Below, piece by piece: positions 12,105 to 24,486 of a stretch of DNA of 64,000 nucleotides. This DNA comes from Polytrichum commune (taxonomy: Eukaryota; Streptophyta; Polytrichopsida; Polytrichales; Polytrichaceae). Every line of letters begins with the position of its first letter. The stretch's first letter is position 1. A model generated the notes under the pieces. The model did no database searches. It saw only the letters and a list, made by a program, of their open reading frames with translations, and was not told where the DNA came from. The stretch covers positions 36,727,180-36,791,179 of the forward strand of contig OX485808.1 of the NCBI GenBank assembly GCA_950295325.1, given 5' to 3'. A program made the position numbers and the translations under genes.

Positions 12105-14235
12105 TTCAAAGACCGAGACTTGGCTATAACAAATCCTCAGATATTTCATGTAGAGAACTCTATTGATTGAATGCACATGCTTGTGGTAATGTATGATTTG
12201 CTAAAAACGCTACACCGTTTATGGTATTTAGTGTCATGTACACTATTTGCGAAGGGCCTAAACTAGATGCCTAGAGATCTCAAAATGTCACACCCACAAA
12301 TTGTCAATAAGATTCCATTTGTCAACATAAGTAAAACACTTAAGTGAAAAAATATGTACATTTAGACATTAAGAGTAGGACATTGGGATACATTAGATGA
12401 TAATCTTGCAAATTTAGTATGCAAGAGGAAGATGTTTTTGAGCGTGTTAATGGCAAGTGCCATGTGTTTACATTTTAGTATGCAAGATGAAGATAATCTT
12501 AAGCATACTAATGGCAAGTTACACTTGTGTACACTTTAGTCAACTTGTAAACCATTGTGTAACATGTGCATACACATCATAACACTATTGAACATGCTCA
12601 TGTCAAGATATTAGTAAGCACACTTGAACGCCAAGTGTCATGAGTTGACACTTATGGTGAGGGTGTTAATCATCAACATAACCTAAGATATGCCTCAAAA
12701 TACAGCAAGTGACACTAAATACCATAAATAGTGTAGTACATTGATACATGCAATACAATTGCCTTTGCAAATAGGTTGCCTCTTTACACATGCCAATTAC
12801 CTTGGGTGAAAACCACTTTAGAAAAAACTTGTAACTTTGTTTATTCATCTATATGACACCCACATTAGAAATAAGTACTATCGTATTAGATTACTGTGAT
12901 AGCAAATTCTGAAAATAGTGTAGAATGTCGATATATTAGTGTGGGCCAACCTGATTGCAGATATCAGTGCACTAGACCACTTTGATGGCTTTATCTGTTG
13001 TCTTCCCTGCACAAAATTTGCATTTGTGGTGGCATTTGACGGGGGTTTTAGAACTTTGGTTGTGGAGATCTTGTCACTGTGAACCATAGCTATAAAAAAA
13101 AAGGGCACTCTGTTATGTCCTTACTACACGTACACTAAAGTCGTCCTATTAGTACAGTGGCTAGAGTAATTATCTATACCAATCACATTAGTTGTGAACC
13201 CATGCTATATCTCTTAGTTTGAAATTTGTGTGGCTTAAAAAATCACATCATGAATTCATTGTCCAGAATTATAGACAAAAACAAAAGAAGGGGGGAAAGG
13301 AGAGTTGGGCATTATTTACAAATGACATGATTGAAAGTCTAACTTCAAATTTGAAGTCCCAATCACAAGTCGAGTGGATTTGTGGAAGCTTAAAATTGGT
13401 AGGGTGACTCTGTCAACTTTTGGTGGGTCCACACTCTAGAAGAATGTGACTAGTATTGGGAGCCACGAAGTTTTATGCTGTAAAAATTATCAATTTAAAA
13501 ATACCATATGCCTTAGGACAGACGGAAGCCCTTATGGTGGGCCCCAATGGCCCACTCATTCAAGAGGCCTTGGGGCTACCTTGGGCTTGTCTGGCCAAAG
13601 GCTCACCCCCACTCATGCTCTACTCTTTATACAACGAGGTAGCTTTGAGGCAAGTGGGGCACACTTACTCGGATGTTTGCCATAACATCACTCAAATGCA
13701 TTCTCCCTCTCTTCTCTTTCTAATTCTAAGTAGTGCAATGCAGGGACTCATATTCAGTTTGGCTAGTTGTAGATTCCAACATCCTAGCTCTTTGTGCCCA
13801 AATCTTATGTGACAATCTGCCAGGCCCACGGAACAAATGAGAGATTTTCAGTAATGTTATGGCCCTTGCCTCCAAGGAACCAGTGTACGGGTTGTTTTGC
13901 CCCAGCCTGAATTCAGCCTTCCAAAAACAGTTGCGTCAAACATCATCATATACTTCATGATGTTAAATGATAATCATGGTTTCTTTTTTAGTAAAATAGT
14001 CTATACTAAACAATGTGGTTGTAGATACATTGTTCCCTTATTGCCGGTGCAACTTACAAACATAAATGTGTGCAGACAGTGGATGTGGGTAAACGTGTGC
14101 AGACAATGTGTGGCAATTTCTAGATGTTGGTGGTAACCCTAAACTCTACACGAGGCCTACATAATGCCAATCTGGAGCAGGAGACCTGCACTTGGACTTG
14201 GACCCAAGGAAGGCGTGCAGTTAGTAACTGTTGAG
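12105..14235 (+). repeat. interspersed repeat family A, copy 2 (internally deleted)
   Basis: Colinear with copy 1 from its start to about 7690. The copy then jumps at about 13850 to the part equivalent to 9770 onward, so about 2 kb of the middle is absent. The TATA box is at 13091. Copies 1 and 2 are similar enough to align by eye throughout, with scattered indels. No coding capacity. Confidence 0.75.
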
Positions 14236-14425
14236 GGGTTGATCACACCAACCAATTTAAATACCATCTGTCGGCATCTCCAGCTTTAATAGCGTGAAAA
14301 GTGGTGGACCAACATTTATTTCTGAACATAATCCCCAACAATTTCATGGTTGGTACCGGACGGAAAGTTTGGTGTGATTGAGGCATGAGCTTCATCTAAT
14401 TTGGCTTGGGATCTGGGTCCCATAG

Positions 14426-16524
14426 TTCAATAAGGGTTGGTTTACACTATGGACCATGAAGTGGGACAATGAAGAGGGTTTTTATCAATGGTCTGAGTTC
14501 AAGGTCCAATTTCCATGGTTTGACTTCTTAGAAAATCAATTTTGAAAGCCTTGGGTCCCTCACTAGGTGTAAACTAAATGTGGATCAAGAATAATGACCA
14601 TGCACCCAAAAGTGCATGTGCTGATTTTTTTTAATATATGCCCAAAAAGGGAAATTTTGAAAAAATAAAAATAAAAATTCAAGTATGCTCATTCTCTTGT
14701 CTTCTTATGGGCTTTACTTGTCTTGGCTTCTTGTTAAATGTGTCAAAGATGTGGCTTGCAATTCTTCTTCTCACAACATTTTTTACAAAAAGAAATGAGC
14801 AATTTAGTTTGTACATGTTAAATGTAATTTACATGTGACATGTACCTTGTGTTGTACATTGAGCATTAGTTGCAACCCGCTTCACCATGTGAACTCAAAT
14901 TCTTGAGTTCTAGATGTCTCACATTGTTTGATGAAACATGTGGGAGCAAGTTTAAGGGATAGGGCATGAAAGAAATGGTATGTCTCATGGGCTATGATAT
15001 GATCTATGCACTTAGAGGGTGGAGTTGCCTCTCAAGATTCATTACATCACATAGATGTTGAAAACTGTGCCTTGTGAGCCTTACGTAGTGAGAAGAGTTG
15101 TATATAAAGCCCCCCAAAAACATTTCATTGAAAATTTTATTATAGCGGCATTTCTTTGCCATGGGCCCTTGCGTTTTCCTTCCAGACCACCTCAATCGCC
15201 TCTCTCATGGGAAAACCCATTGGACCATTATCAATGTATTAATTAGGCCTTAAAATATGTCTTTTGGGGACATGGACCTCTGTGAGGCCAAACCACCCAC
15301 CCTTAAGCGTCCTAGTCTGGGTGAGGGAATGGTTATCACATTCATGTTCATATAGCTCCCTCTTACCATCTTCATAAAACTCCATTTCAATTCCCATCAA
15401 TTCTTGCACACCAATTTATTCCATAAGAAGAATACAAGCATTAAAAAATGCTCTTCCCTATTTATTCCCTTCCCCCTACACTAATTTACACACCAACCCT
15501 CAACTCACTATCCATATCCCCTAATGCCCTCGGCCCTCGGCCCTTGGCCATACCCGGCCCATACCCGGCTCATACCCGTATTCTCCGGTTCCACAACCGG
15601 GTCCTTGGCCCTCAATCGAGTAGCTCCTTGGACCATCATTAATCACCCAAGGCTTCGGCCCTCAATCCAGTAGCTCTTTCGGCCAGCATTAAGCATCCAA
15701 GGCCTCGGCCCTCAATCCAGGAGCTCCCTCGGCCAGCATTAAGCACCCAAGGCTTCGGCCCTCAATCCAGTAGCTCCCTTGGCCAGCATTAAGCACCCAA
15801 GGCTTCGGCCCAGCTCTAAGAGCTCAACCCTTTAATACCAAAAGTCCCTTAACTAATTCCCTTACCTAATTCTAATAATTCCACTAAATCCCCTACTAAG
15901 TTCCTTACCTAATTCTAATAATTCCACTAAATCCCCTACTAATTTCCTTACCTAATTCACACATTTTCTTCTAGCTGTAAGAGCTCAAAATCCTAGAGAA
16001 GAGAGGGAGAGAGAGAGGGAGGAAGAAGAGAAAGAAAGAGAGGAGAGGAGGAGAGGGCACCCAAGACCACAAACCCCTTAACCTTCTCCTACTTAGTAGG
16101 ACCTTATCCTATCCACTAAACCCTCACCCCCAAAACCAACAAGAACATGTTCTAAATCAAACATTTAAATCTAAGGCCCTTCCCCTTGCTTCATCAAACA
16201 CTACACACATAACCAAAACACTCCCTAATGTCACTAAGCTTCTAATTAACCACACAAAATAGGCTTAAGGCCTAAAACATAAACCACACCAAGTCTCACT
16301 CTTTTTATATTTTTGATTGTTTCAATAACACTCTAAATGCAATTCTAAATAAATTCTAAACATAAAACAAATATGAGCAACCATTTTGGGCTCATAACCT
16401 CCATGGTCACTCTACCATTTTTTCTTTGATGTAAACCGAAGTGGTCCCAGTACGAGTTTAGTAGCTAATCAACGCTCTTGTAGCACCCCGGGACGACTTC
16501 CTCGTCCATAGTGTAAACTGGCCC
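14426..16524. mobile_element. inverted-repeat DNA element (PIF/Harbinger-like), with a nested insertion
   Basis: The left end GGGTTGGTTTACACTATGG and the right end CCATAGTGTAAACTGGCCC are inverted repeats, and the similarity continues inward (GACCATGAAGT / ACGACTTCCTCGTC). Inner parts match the smaller element at 43891-44465, including CGGCATTTCTTTGCCATGG and AAGTGGTCCCAG. Flanking triplets are TAA on the left and TTA on the right, so the target duplication is imperfect. About 1.15 kb (15240-16390) has no counterpart in the smaller copy and is probably an insertion. Confidence 0.6.
15240..16390. repeat. insertion with GC-rich and other tandem repeats
   Basis: It holds a roughly 58-bp tandem repeat at about 15600-15815 (four units of AAGGCTTCGGCCCTCAATCC plus GGCCAGCATTAAGCACCC). 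Just before this are short repeats of ATACCCGGCCC. A second repeat at 15850-15960 has units of CCTTACCTAATTCTAATAAT. A purine tract of GA/GGA lies at about 15995-16057. Its base composition differs from the surroundings. No protein was recognised. Confidence 0.65.
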
Positions 16525-16527
16525 TTA

Positions 16528-17308
16528 GTGTCGACTTCCATGTAGGTCGCTTGTCCACTAGATTCCAAAAAAATAATGGGTCGGAGGTGTTCTCGTGTAC
16601 TTAAGCGAAAACCGGCATCCAACTATATTATGGCAATTTGTTAGACTAAGGAGGGTTGTGGACATGGGCTATAAGACTTCCATGCGTCCATGAAAGAATC
16701 TTCAACCTACAAATTTTGATCACCAAAGGTTTTGTAGGATTAGTTTTAGGAGGAGGAAGAGGTCTTAACTTGGAGGAGGAGGTGAGTAGGTGGGCGTGGA
16801 TTTGAGAAGATGGGAGTAGCTACTTGGCACATGTGAACCTTACCCCACCAAATTACCTTTACATTTGGACGGGTTTGTTCCTTAGGATGAGTTTTCATGT
16901 AGGCCACTTGCCCACTAGATTCTAGATAATAGACGGTCGGAGGTGTTCGCATGTAGTTAAGCACACCCCGCTATCCAACCACATTATGGTGGTCTACTAG
17001 AATGTGGAGGGCCATGAAGACAAACATGTAGACTTGCATGTGTCCACTAAAGAATATTCAACTTTCAAGTGCCAGTCATTGAAAGATTAAGACCGGTTGA
17101 AGACTCAAAAAAACCAAGGTTGGTCTAGACCTCCATCCTTGATAACCGGGAGGGGGAGGTTAGAAGGTGGACCCGGGTTTCAGAAGATGGGAGGTAGCTA
17201 GTTGGCACATACGACCCCTACCCCACCATATTCCCTCGACATTTGAGCGGGTTTGTCCTTATTCACACTAAAATCTGGTGGGCGACCGGCCTACATGGAA
17301 ACACACCC
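16528..17308. mobile_element. inverted-repeat DNA element with TTA target duplication
   Basis: The left end GTGTCGACTTCCATGTAGGT pairs with the right end, whose reverse complement begins GGGTGTGTTTCCATGTAGGC. The pairing continues over about 38 bp (GCTTGTCCACTAGATT / GGTCGCCCACCAGATT). TTA directly flanks both sides (16525-16527 and 17309-17311). An internal copy of the left end lies at about 16890. It abuts the element ending at 16524. The 3-bp TTA duplication suggests PIF/Harbinger. No transposase inside. Confidence 0.65.
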
Positions 17309-17311
17309 TTA

Positions 17312-18840
17312 GCCGACCCATTTGGCATCTGGAGACTGGAATCCAGTTTTGTCGATGGTGGGCAGTTTACCTCACCATAGCCACAGTATTCTGTCAGCAT
17401 CACTTGACTTAGTTGCCAGTGTATTCTCTCGCCATCGCCAACGTATTTTGTAGGCATTGCTTAGTAGTGGCAGTGGGTTCTGTTGCCATAATCAAAGCGC
17501 TTTGTCGGCATGACTTACGGCCACTTTACACCTAGAGGCCGGGCCAATTCCCCTTGAGGCCGATTGCATGAAATTTCAGCCCCTTTTGGGTTGGAGGCCA
17601 ATCTCAACTATACATTATAATAAGAGTATAATGTGGGTCAATTTTTTCATATGTAAAGGCCTTAGAGTCAAGAAGCTACGCCGATTCAATAAATCTAGCA
17701 TAATCCAACTGATCTAGTATAATATAACATAGAGCCGTTCATATTTCCACATAATCCAATGGATATAGTTCGTTGAAAAAAGCATACTTTATTAAGAATT
17801 TTTTTTTTCTAATTGAAATGTGGTATTGGCCCCGAGGCCAAGAATTGCCATTAGTGTACACAAATGAAACTTGCCATTAGTATGCTCAAGAACTACGTCC
17901 AAGAAGAACCGGCGGTTAGTTACAGATGAACCGGTTGCGTTCGAGAAATAACCGGTTGAAGTTGGAGACTTCAAGAGAATTACCGATCATTTTGGAGGAA
18001 TCTATAGAATATACCTCAAATGAATAAAGCAAAAGCGGAAGATGTCAACATGTAACTGGTTGTATTTAAAATCACTAGGATCTTGACCTACTATGCCCAA
18101 CAACTTCCTGGGCACAACTCAAGAATATCTTCCTCTTCTATACGAAAATGTGGAGACATGGCACTTGCCATTAGTATGCTTAGAAATATCTTCCCGTTGC
18201 ATACTAAAACGCAAGACTATCATCTAAAGTACTACTCTAAATGCCATACGGTAAATATATTCTCACTTAAAGAAGTAACTTATGTTGACAAATATAATCA
18301 TATTGGTGATCAGTGGGCGTGGCACTTTGAGACCTCTAGACGACCTCTGGGCATCTATTTTAAGCCCTTTGCAAATAGTGGATGCTACTTTAAATACCAT
18401 AAATACTGCAATGATCTGGCTTGAAGTGTGGAAAAACAGAATATGTTACGGAAGTTATGGGAGACTCTCACACTGCTGTCGGCATGTAAGTTAAGTTGGA
18501 CGGAGGCCTCAGAAAAGTCAAGGCCAGGAGGTACCAGTGCCCAACATTCCCTGTGCCACCATGCCCACTTGGACTTGGCAATATTTATTTACTTTTTATT
18601 TATTTTTGCACAAATTGAAGGCTTACTATTGTCTTGGCATGAGTACATTCAACAATGTTATAAAGTGTATGCCTATGTTACACAATGGTCTACAACTTGA
18701 CTAAAGTGTATACAAATGACACTTGCCACTAGTATGCTCAAGAAGAATATCTTCCTCTTATATATTAAAATGTAAAGACATGACGCTTGCCATTATTACG
18801 CTCAAAAGATTAGACCCTTTACATGACACTAAATACCACA
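17312..18840. other. mosaic of repeat fragments, no gene
   Basis: About 17345-17520 is a diverged tandem repeat of about 60 bp (CAGTGTATTCTCTCGCCATC-like units). About 17930-18070 matches part of repeat family B (ACCGGTTGAAGTT ... CATGTAACTGGTTG). About 18150-18430 and 18700-18800 match repeat family A in reverse orientation (CACTTGCCATTAGTATGCT). No credible coding region. Confidence 0.5.
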
Positions 18841-20090
18841 AGCGGTGTAGTTTGAAATTTGTGTGAATCCCACAATTTGTTATTCTAGAAGATTGATTTG
18901 GACGATTTTTTTAATTTTATGCTACTTTTGTCCTTTAACTAACATTCAAGGTGTTGGTGGAAAGTCTTTGAGAAGAATAGAAGAAAATCCGGGGTCTTTT
19001 GTCCACACTATATCCAGCTCAATTGATTATACCCACATTGATTATATCCATGCAAATTGTCCACCCACACTAATAGACGATTTAGTGCAGTGGTGTGGCA
19101 ACGATGAAGTCGTGGGTTGCAAAATTCTATCAGGAAGAGGTTCAGTTATCATGTGGAGTCATCTTGCTTCGGGCAAATGAATGGATGGCAAGTCGTCGTG
19201 ATTTCATCCACAAATGGTCATGTAATCCAAACACACCTAATATGTGTAAGATCACATTTGTGGAACCAAAGTGCATGTGATATCAAGGAGTTTTGTAGTG
19301 TTAACACGGATGCATGATGAAAGACAATTAGTGCAGCGTGATGTTAGTAAAAAGCATATGACATTATGGAATAACACAAATTCAACATTGCAATAATGAC
19401 AATAAATACAATGATGACAAGTGATCCGTGTGAGCGTGTGGTTTGATTTCTTTGGTGGTTTATTTTAATGTCAAAACCCGTGATATATATGGGAATGTAA
19501 AGGTGACAACAAGGAGTGAAATTTCTATTGGGAACACCCATTCCCTAGGGTTTCGGGATATAAAAGGAGTAACGTAAAGGAGGTCCATATTACGGAGTAT
19601 TGAGCATATCGGTGTGCACGTGGACTTGGCAAATTGCAATGAGTCATCGAGCCCTAGGCAGCTCATGTGGGGTACGTAGTACGCCGAGTCCACATGTATT
19701 ATTTCCACTTGGCTTAAGTTCCACGCAAACTCATAGACTATTCAAGTGGCATAACTAAGATAGTGATGTAACATTCATGCCGGCTTGAATCCTGTAAAAT
19801 GTAAGATATTATATTGCAGATGTTGAAATTTGAGCTGGACCGAATCCTCGAAGAAGCCAAGTCTGGGACGGACCATCGCCCACAATTCTGTGTGCCACCA
19901 TAATCGGCTATTCCGATACTGATACTGGAGCCCATTCACTCGGCAAGTTGCAGTTTATTGAGCCATAGCCACCACCACCGTTTCCGCTTGCTTGCTCCTG
20001 GTTACTCCTTCCTCCTCTTGCCATGAACATGTTCATGATCATGTTCATGTTCATGCAAATTGATCCAGTATTGTAGTGCAACACGCCACA
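18841..20090. other. no gene; a short block resembles the 3' flank of the kinase-NB-LRR gene
   Basis: About 18913-19000 (TTATGCTACTTTTGTCCTTT ... CCGGGGTCTTTT) aligns with 31705-31795, just past the LRR array. A block at about 18490-18570 (TGGACGGAGGCCTC ... CTGTGCCACCAT) is repeated at about 19835-19905. A CATGAACATGTTCATGATCA self-complementary stretch lies at about 20020-20055. Open frames here look random in composition. Confidence 0.4.
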
Positions 20091-20566
20091 CGCCACACCA
20101 AGCAGCTTGTGGGATGTGAGGAGTTAGTGACACGGGTGCGTGGATGTGGTGTTCATGAGGTTTGCTCTGTGTGGCAGCAAGCACGTACTTAGTCTTATGA
20201 CTCCGGGTTTGCAGTATAGTTGGGCTTCGATCGCCACCGGGGGAGGTTCTGCTCACTCCCCTTCCAAATCCGTGGGTGCGGGGGAAGTCGTGTGTTGTGT
20301 GTTGGGTTGGAAATAGCGGCGAGAAGGATCGAGAAGGATCCGGGATTGTCTGGGCCATGTTATGAGATGCTTTGTGATTGTTGTAGCATGTGGTGGCATG
20401 GGGTTGGATTCGTGGCGCAGGTGTGGGTCTTGGTGAGGGGAGGGGGTAGCTTGACGCTATTTGTAAATATGTGATGTAGGTGCCATGCGTTTTGGTGATG
20501 AAGGGTGTGTGGGTGGTTTGCAGTGGGTTTGTGAAAGTGGGGAGCAATTTTCTGCAAGCAAGAAGA

Positions 20567-20730
20567 ATGTGTGAAGAGATTGGCGCACAAACGGGTGATG
20601 AGTACGACGATCTGTTCAAGGTAGTGTTGATAGGAGACTTCGTAGTCGGGAAGTGTGATCCACGTGTAACGAGTTTTGCGTGGAGTCCCAATCGCCGATT
20701 GGTGTACAGTTTGCCACTCGTTCCATCCAG
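20567..20730 (+). pseudogene. first exon of a Rab11/RabA-type small GTPase, broken
   Basis: The frame from the ATG at 20567 reads [20 protein letters not shown], which matches the start of plant Rab11-class GTPases ([20 protein letters not shown]). After the P-loop the expected stretch (switch I side) is shortened and the frame shifts by one. It then reads NEFCVESQSPIGVQF and ATRSIQ, followed at once by a GT donor (CAG/GTATTG at 20731), the place where plant RabA genes commonly have their first intron. The P-loop is mutated (GDSGVGKS to GDFVVGKC), so it could not bind GTP normally. No further exons were found, and a copia remnant begins about 100 bp downstream. It looks like a captured or duplicated gene fragment that was not copied from spliced RNA. 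Confidence 0.75.
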
Positions 20731-20828
20731 GTATTGTCTCCCCTGTATTAAGACTTTGTCAAAATATCAACAGTTTGTAATGCTGTTGGAATATATTCAA
20801 GGTCTATGACCTTATCCTGAAACTGATC

Positions 20829-21620
20829 TCATATAAAGTGATATTGGATGTCCACGTGCTTAGTACGCTTGTAAAATTCAAAATTCTTTACAAGACGTGT
20901 AGCAGATTGATTATCACTACGAATCAATATTGGTTTAGTGAGGTTGATACCGAAAGTCCCCAACAATCGCATGAGCCATACAACTTCTTCCGTGGCTGCA
21001 CAAGTTGCAATGTATTCTGCATCTGTAGTACTTACAGCTGTGCATTTCTGCGGTTGTGAGTTCCAAGCAATGAAGTTGTCGTCGAGTTTGAACAAATATC
21101 ATGTTCGTGATTTGCCAGTATCAATGTCACCTTTGAAGTCCTAGTTGCAATAACGTGCAAGTACAGGTGCACATGCACATTGTTTATATATCAAACCGTA
21201 ATCAGTTGTCCCTTTGCAATAATGAAAAGTTTGTTTGATAGTTGTCCAGTGCATCTGTCAAAGATATTCGGCATATTTAGCCACAGTGTGCACAGTGTTT
21301 GGGCGAGTGAACAGGGATGCAAACATTAGGCAGTCAACGACTTCCTTATAGGGAACTGAAATTGGTGCATTGCATTCAGAGTCATCTGACTGCATGGACG
21401 AATGAACGTGAGGGCCAGCATGTATTGAAACGGGGATGCAATCTATCATATGAAACCGTTTGAGCACTTCATTAATATATCTTGTCTAGTGAAGAAAAAT
21501 GATCCCTGCTTCTTTGCGATTTATAACTTCAAAACAAACATAATAGTCACCATCTCTTGTTGTGGCGAGCATTGTCCTCATGGAATTTGACCTTATTACA
21601 TGAGAGTACGTGTCACTGTA
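20829..21620 (-). mobile_element. Ty1/copia polyprotein remnant (end of reverse transcriptase and RNase H)
   Basis: Read on the minus strand, about 21540-21258 gives GIIFLH, then TRYINEVLKRFHMIDCIPVS and later CLMFASLFTRPNT, the usual end of the copia reverse transcriptase domain. From 21095 to 20829 it reads WNSQPQKCTAVSTTDAEYIA, ATEEVVWLMRLL and RSDNQSATRLVKN, the copia RNase H with its DAEY and SDNQSA motifs, and KHVDIQYHFI near the end. Stops and frame changes separate the parts, so it is inactive. LTRs were not identified. It faces the Rab exon fragment. Confidence 0.85.
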
Positions 21621-24480
21621 TTTATACTTATCAACGTGTCATGAAGACTTATATTTCACCTTAAAACCCGATTTTCTTTTGAGAGCGAAGGAAAACATGG
21701 GAAAGCTCACAGGGTGCCCTCTCTTGTGAATCGAACATGCCGTTCCAAAAAGGGTGAACTTGGTGAGTTGATGGCTGACGCACAAGTATGGTGGCCTCAT
21801 ATCGTCGCTCATCTAGAACAGACATCTATATTTACGTTATACATAATAAGGCTAAAGTTTTGAAACAATCACTACAAGGACATGGGTTATGCTGAGATTT
21901 GGACTATGTGCAAATGCAATTCATTTTATTGTATTTGGACTATGTGCAATAGGCCGCATACCTTATGCAGAGAAGCGATTCGGAGAACGGGTTAGCATCG
22001 CACTTCCGTAATTTTTTTTGACATGATTGAAGTACACATCTCTACTTAGTCCCTAGTTTTCACATAGAAATCTTTGATTGAACACACTTGAAATTTTATG
22101 GACGAACTCTCACATGTGTGGAAATGTAGGATATCTCTGTACACAAACTCAATCACTTTATATTACATAGAAGTGGCCATTTGTTAAATTGCATAGATGC
22201 AAGTCATGAAGCAGGTTGGCTAAGTTTTAGCTGAATTTGATTGCCATCCATGGTGTTCCATTCTAATGTCTTCTTTTCTGCGACATCTTTCAGGTGGACA
22301 AGTTTGAAATAGACAAGGTGCTTGTGAAGGATATTCAAACAAGGTGCCATTAAATACATCCAGGGTTACTTTTCTTTCTTGTAAGGTATTGCATGTTGGG
22401 GATGATCATTTACATGAAATCGTGGCCTTTGGTTGATGTAAGGTTTGGGATAATATTTGTAAATCAATGTTAGACTCATTTGTGTATTGGGCTGAAAGAG
22501 TTTTGATGAAAGAGAATGTGATCTCAACAATAAAAGTAGTTGTAAGAGTATTCCATCTTGCACTTGGACATTAAGGATGATTGACCATGTTGGTGATGCC
22601 TTGCAAGGGGAAGCTGAAAATTCAGTGCAATAGTATGGTTATTCAAAAATGATTTATCTTGATTGTCGTTCCTAGTAACAAATGTTTAACACAAATTGGT
22701 GAAGTGAGTCATAGTTTATGTGGAGAGATTTGTTTATCTATTTCATCTTTTTGGCTTAGGAGAGTTGATGCCATCATTTTCAGTGGAACCCATGAATTTG
22801 TTTCTAACCATGTCCAAGATTGGTCTTGTTATGAATAGGGATTGTAATGGCACTTTGGTTCATTGTGGATGAAAATTGAAAAAGGGTGGTGTGTTAAAAT
22901 CAAGTTTTACTTTTCCATTGAGTTGAGCACAAAAGGCCGCTATGGCAAAGTATGGTAGATTGCATGTGACAACATCAAAGTATGCTAGAAAGCAAGGCCT
23001 GGTTAGTGAAGATCATTGAAATGACAAAATGAAAGTTGGACTAAAAATAAATTTGAAAAGATGGTTGTTTGTATTGCAGTTTGAGGTCCACGGATGAGAT
23101 GATACGAAGGATTAATAGACCACTTTGGAGAATTTAATCTTTCAAGTTTTGGAACTCTAAAGCTGCATTCAACAACATAACCAAGAGTACACATAGGTGT
23201 TTGAAAGAGGCCATTATGCAAGAAAGAATTGAAGGTTCATCCCCCTTGACTTAGGTATTTACATCCCCACAACATGTCTCACATGCTCAAAGAACTTGTA
23301 AAAGTTGCTTTAGTATTTTACAATTGCAGTTTTTGAAACTTCTCATTATGTTGTTGATGACCTTCAGTGTTTTGTTAAACAACCAATTGTTGATTCTTCC
23401 AGAGTTGTTTTGAATGGTTAAATAAAGGAATTTGATTTATTTGCTCTTTTTAGTTGTCAGTCACATTGTTGATAACAAGGGTTATGCTCAGATTTTCTTG
23501 TTGGCTATGATTCTCAACGCGTTAGGGATAAGAGTGGGTTTGTGGTTGTGATGAACAGTGAATTCTTGTTGAAATTTCACTTCAATTTCACCACCTGATA
23601 GGTTATATTGTTCTCATCTTTTGTCCCTCCAAACTTGAATTTGACAACATTTTGAGTAGTAATAATTTTATTGAGGCCATAGTAATTTGATGTGGATATT
23701 TAATTTTTTTGAAATTATTCACATACAAGAAACAAATCATTAGACTTTATAAATTTGAACTTGGAATTTTTATCTCTTATAATTGTGGTGAACAAAGAAA
23801 TACTTTGATTTATGTGTCACACACAACTTTATGTGTCACACATAGCTTTATGTGCTTTCTTATATATGTTTTAGGTTTACAAGACATAGTCAGTAGATTT
23901 GAAAAATTCTCTACAAAGTTTGGATAGGCAAGGAACTTTATATCGTATCCACTTAGGAAGAGCTTATTTGCACCTCATGGTACTCCAACCGTATTGGGTG
24001 TGCACAATAAGTTGGTATTCGTTTCATGCTGGATGTCATATGAAGTCTATAGTAATTTAGTGATACATAAAGCACCTAAATTTGCAAGGGATTAAGCATG
24101 TTATTCATCTTGGGCTCATTTTTATGTTGTAGACATCAAACTGTGACAATGCAATGTTATGTATTGTATATTGCGAACCCAAATTGTCAATAAATGCCAT
24201 GTGATGAATCATAGTGAAATTCAAGGTTGACATTTTAGTTCAATGTACACTATCAAGTTATGTGCTAATTTAAGATGTTGATATGCTAGGTGTGTTCCAT
24301 ATAAAGTATTGTTTGAAAACAACACAACAATGACACCAAGTGGGCATCAAACATAAAAAAAAGTCTAGCAATATGTATACAAATTATGCCAAATGCTATT
24401 GTCTTTTCCTTTGTGTGATGTGGCATTGAATTTGTAGATGCAACGTGACTCTAATTCTTACCCTTTTTTTGTTCTACATG
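21621..24480. other. upstream region of the kinase-NB-LRR gene; no gene recognised
   Basis: AT-rich sequence with only short, random-looking open frames. It probably contains the promoter and a 5' untranslated exon of the gene starting at 24484, because that exon is preceded by a clear splice acceptor, but I could not place the upstream exon. Confidence 0.4.
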
Positions 24481-24483
24481 CAG
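24481..24483 (+). other. splice acceptor before the first coding exon of the kinase-NB-LRR gene
   Basis: A pyrimidine-rich run (CTTACCCTTTTTTTGTTCTA) ends in CATGCAG, directly followed by GATATGATGGCT. This is a good 3' splice site, so an untranslated (or short coding) exon should lie upstream. The ATG at 24487 is then the first start codon in the exon. Confidence 0.6.
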
Positions 24484-24486
24484 GAT

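Noticed and set aside
18863-19180. 105-codon open frame with a hydrophobic start
   Set aside because: No family pattern, overlaps a block shared with the non-coding 3' flank at 31.7 kb.
20002-20691. 229-codon open frame on the minus strand
   Set aside because: His/Thr/Pro-rich text with no domain, antisense to the Rab exon fragment; it follows from GT-rich plus-strand sequence.
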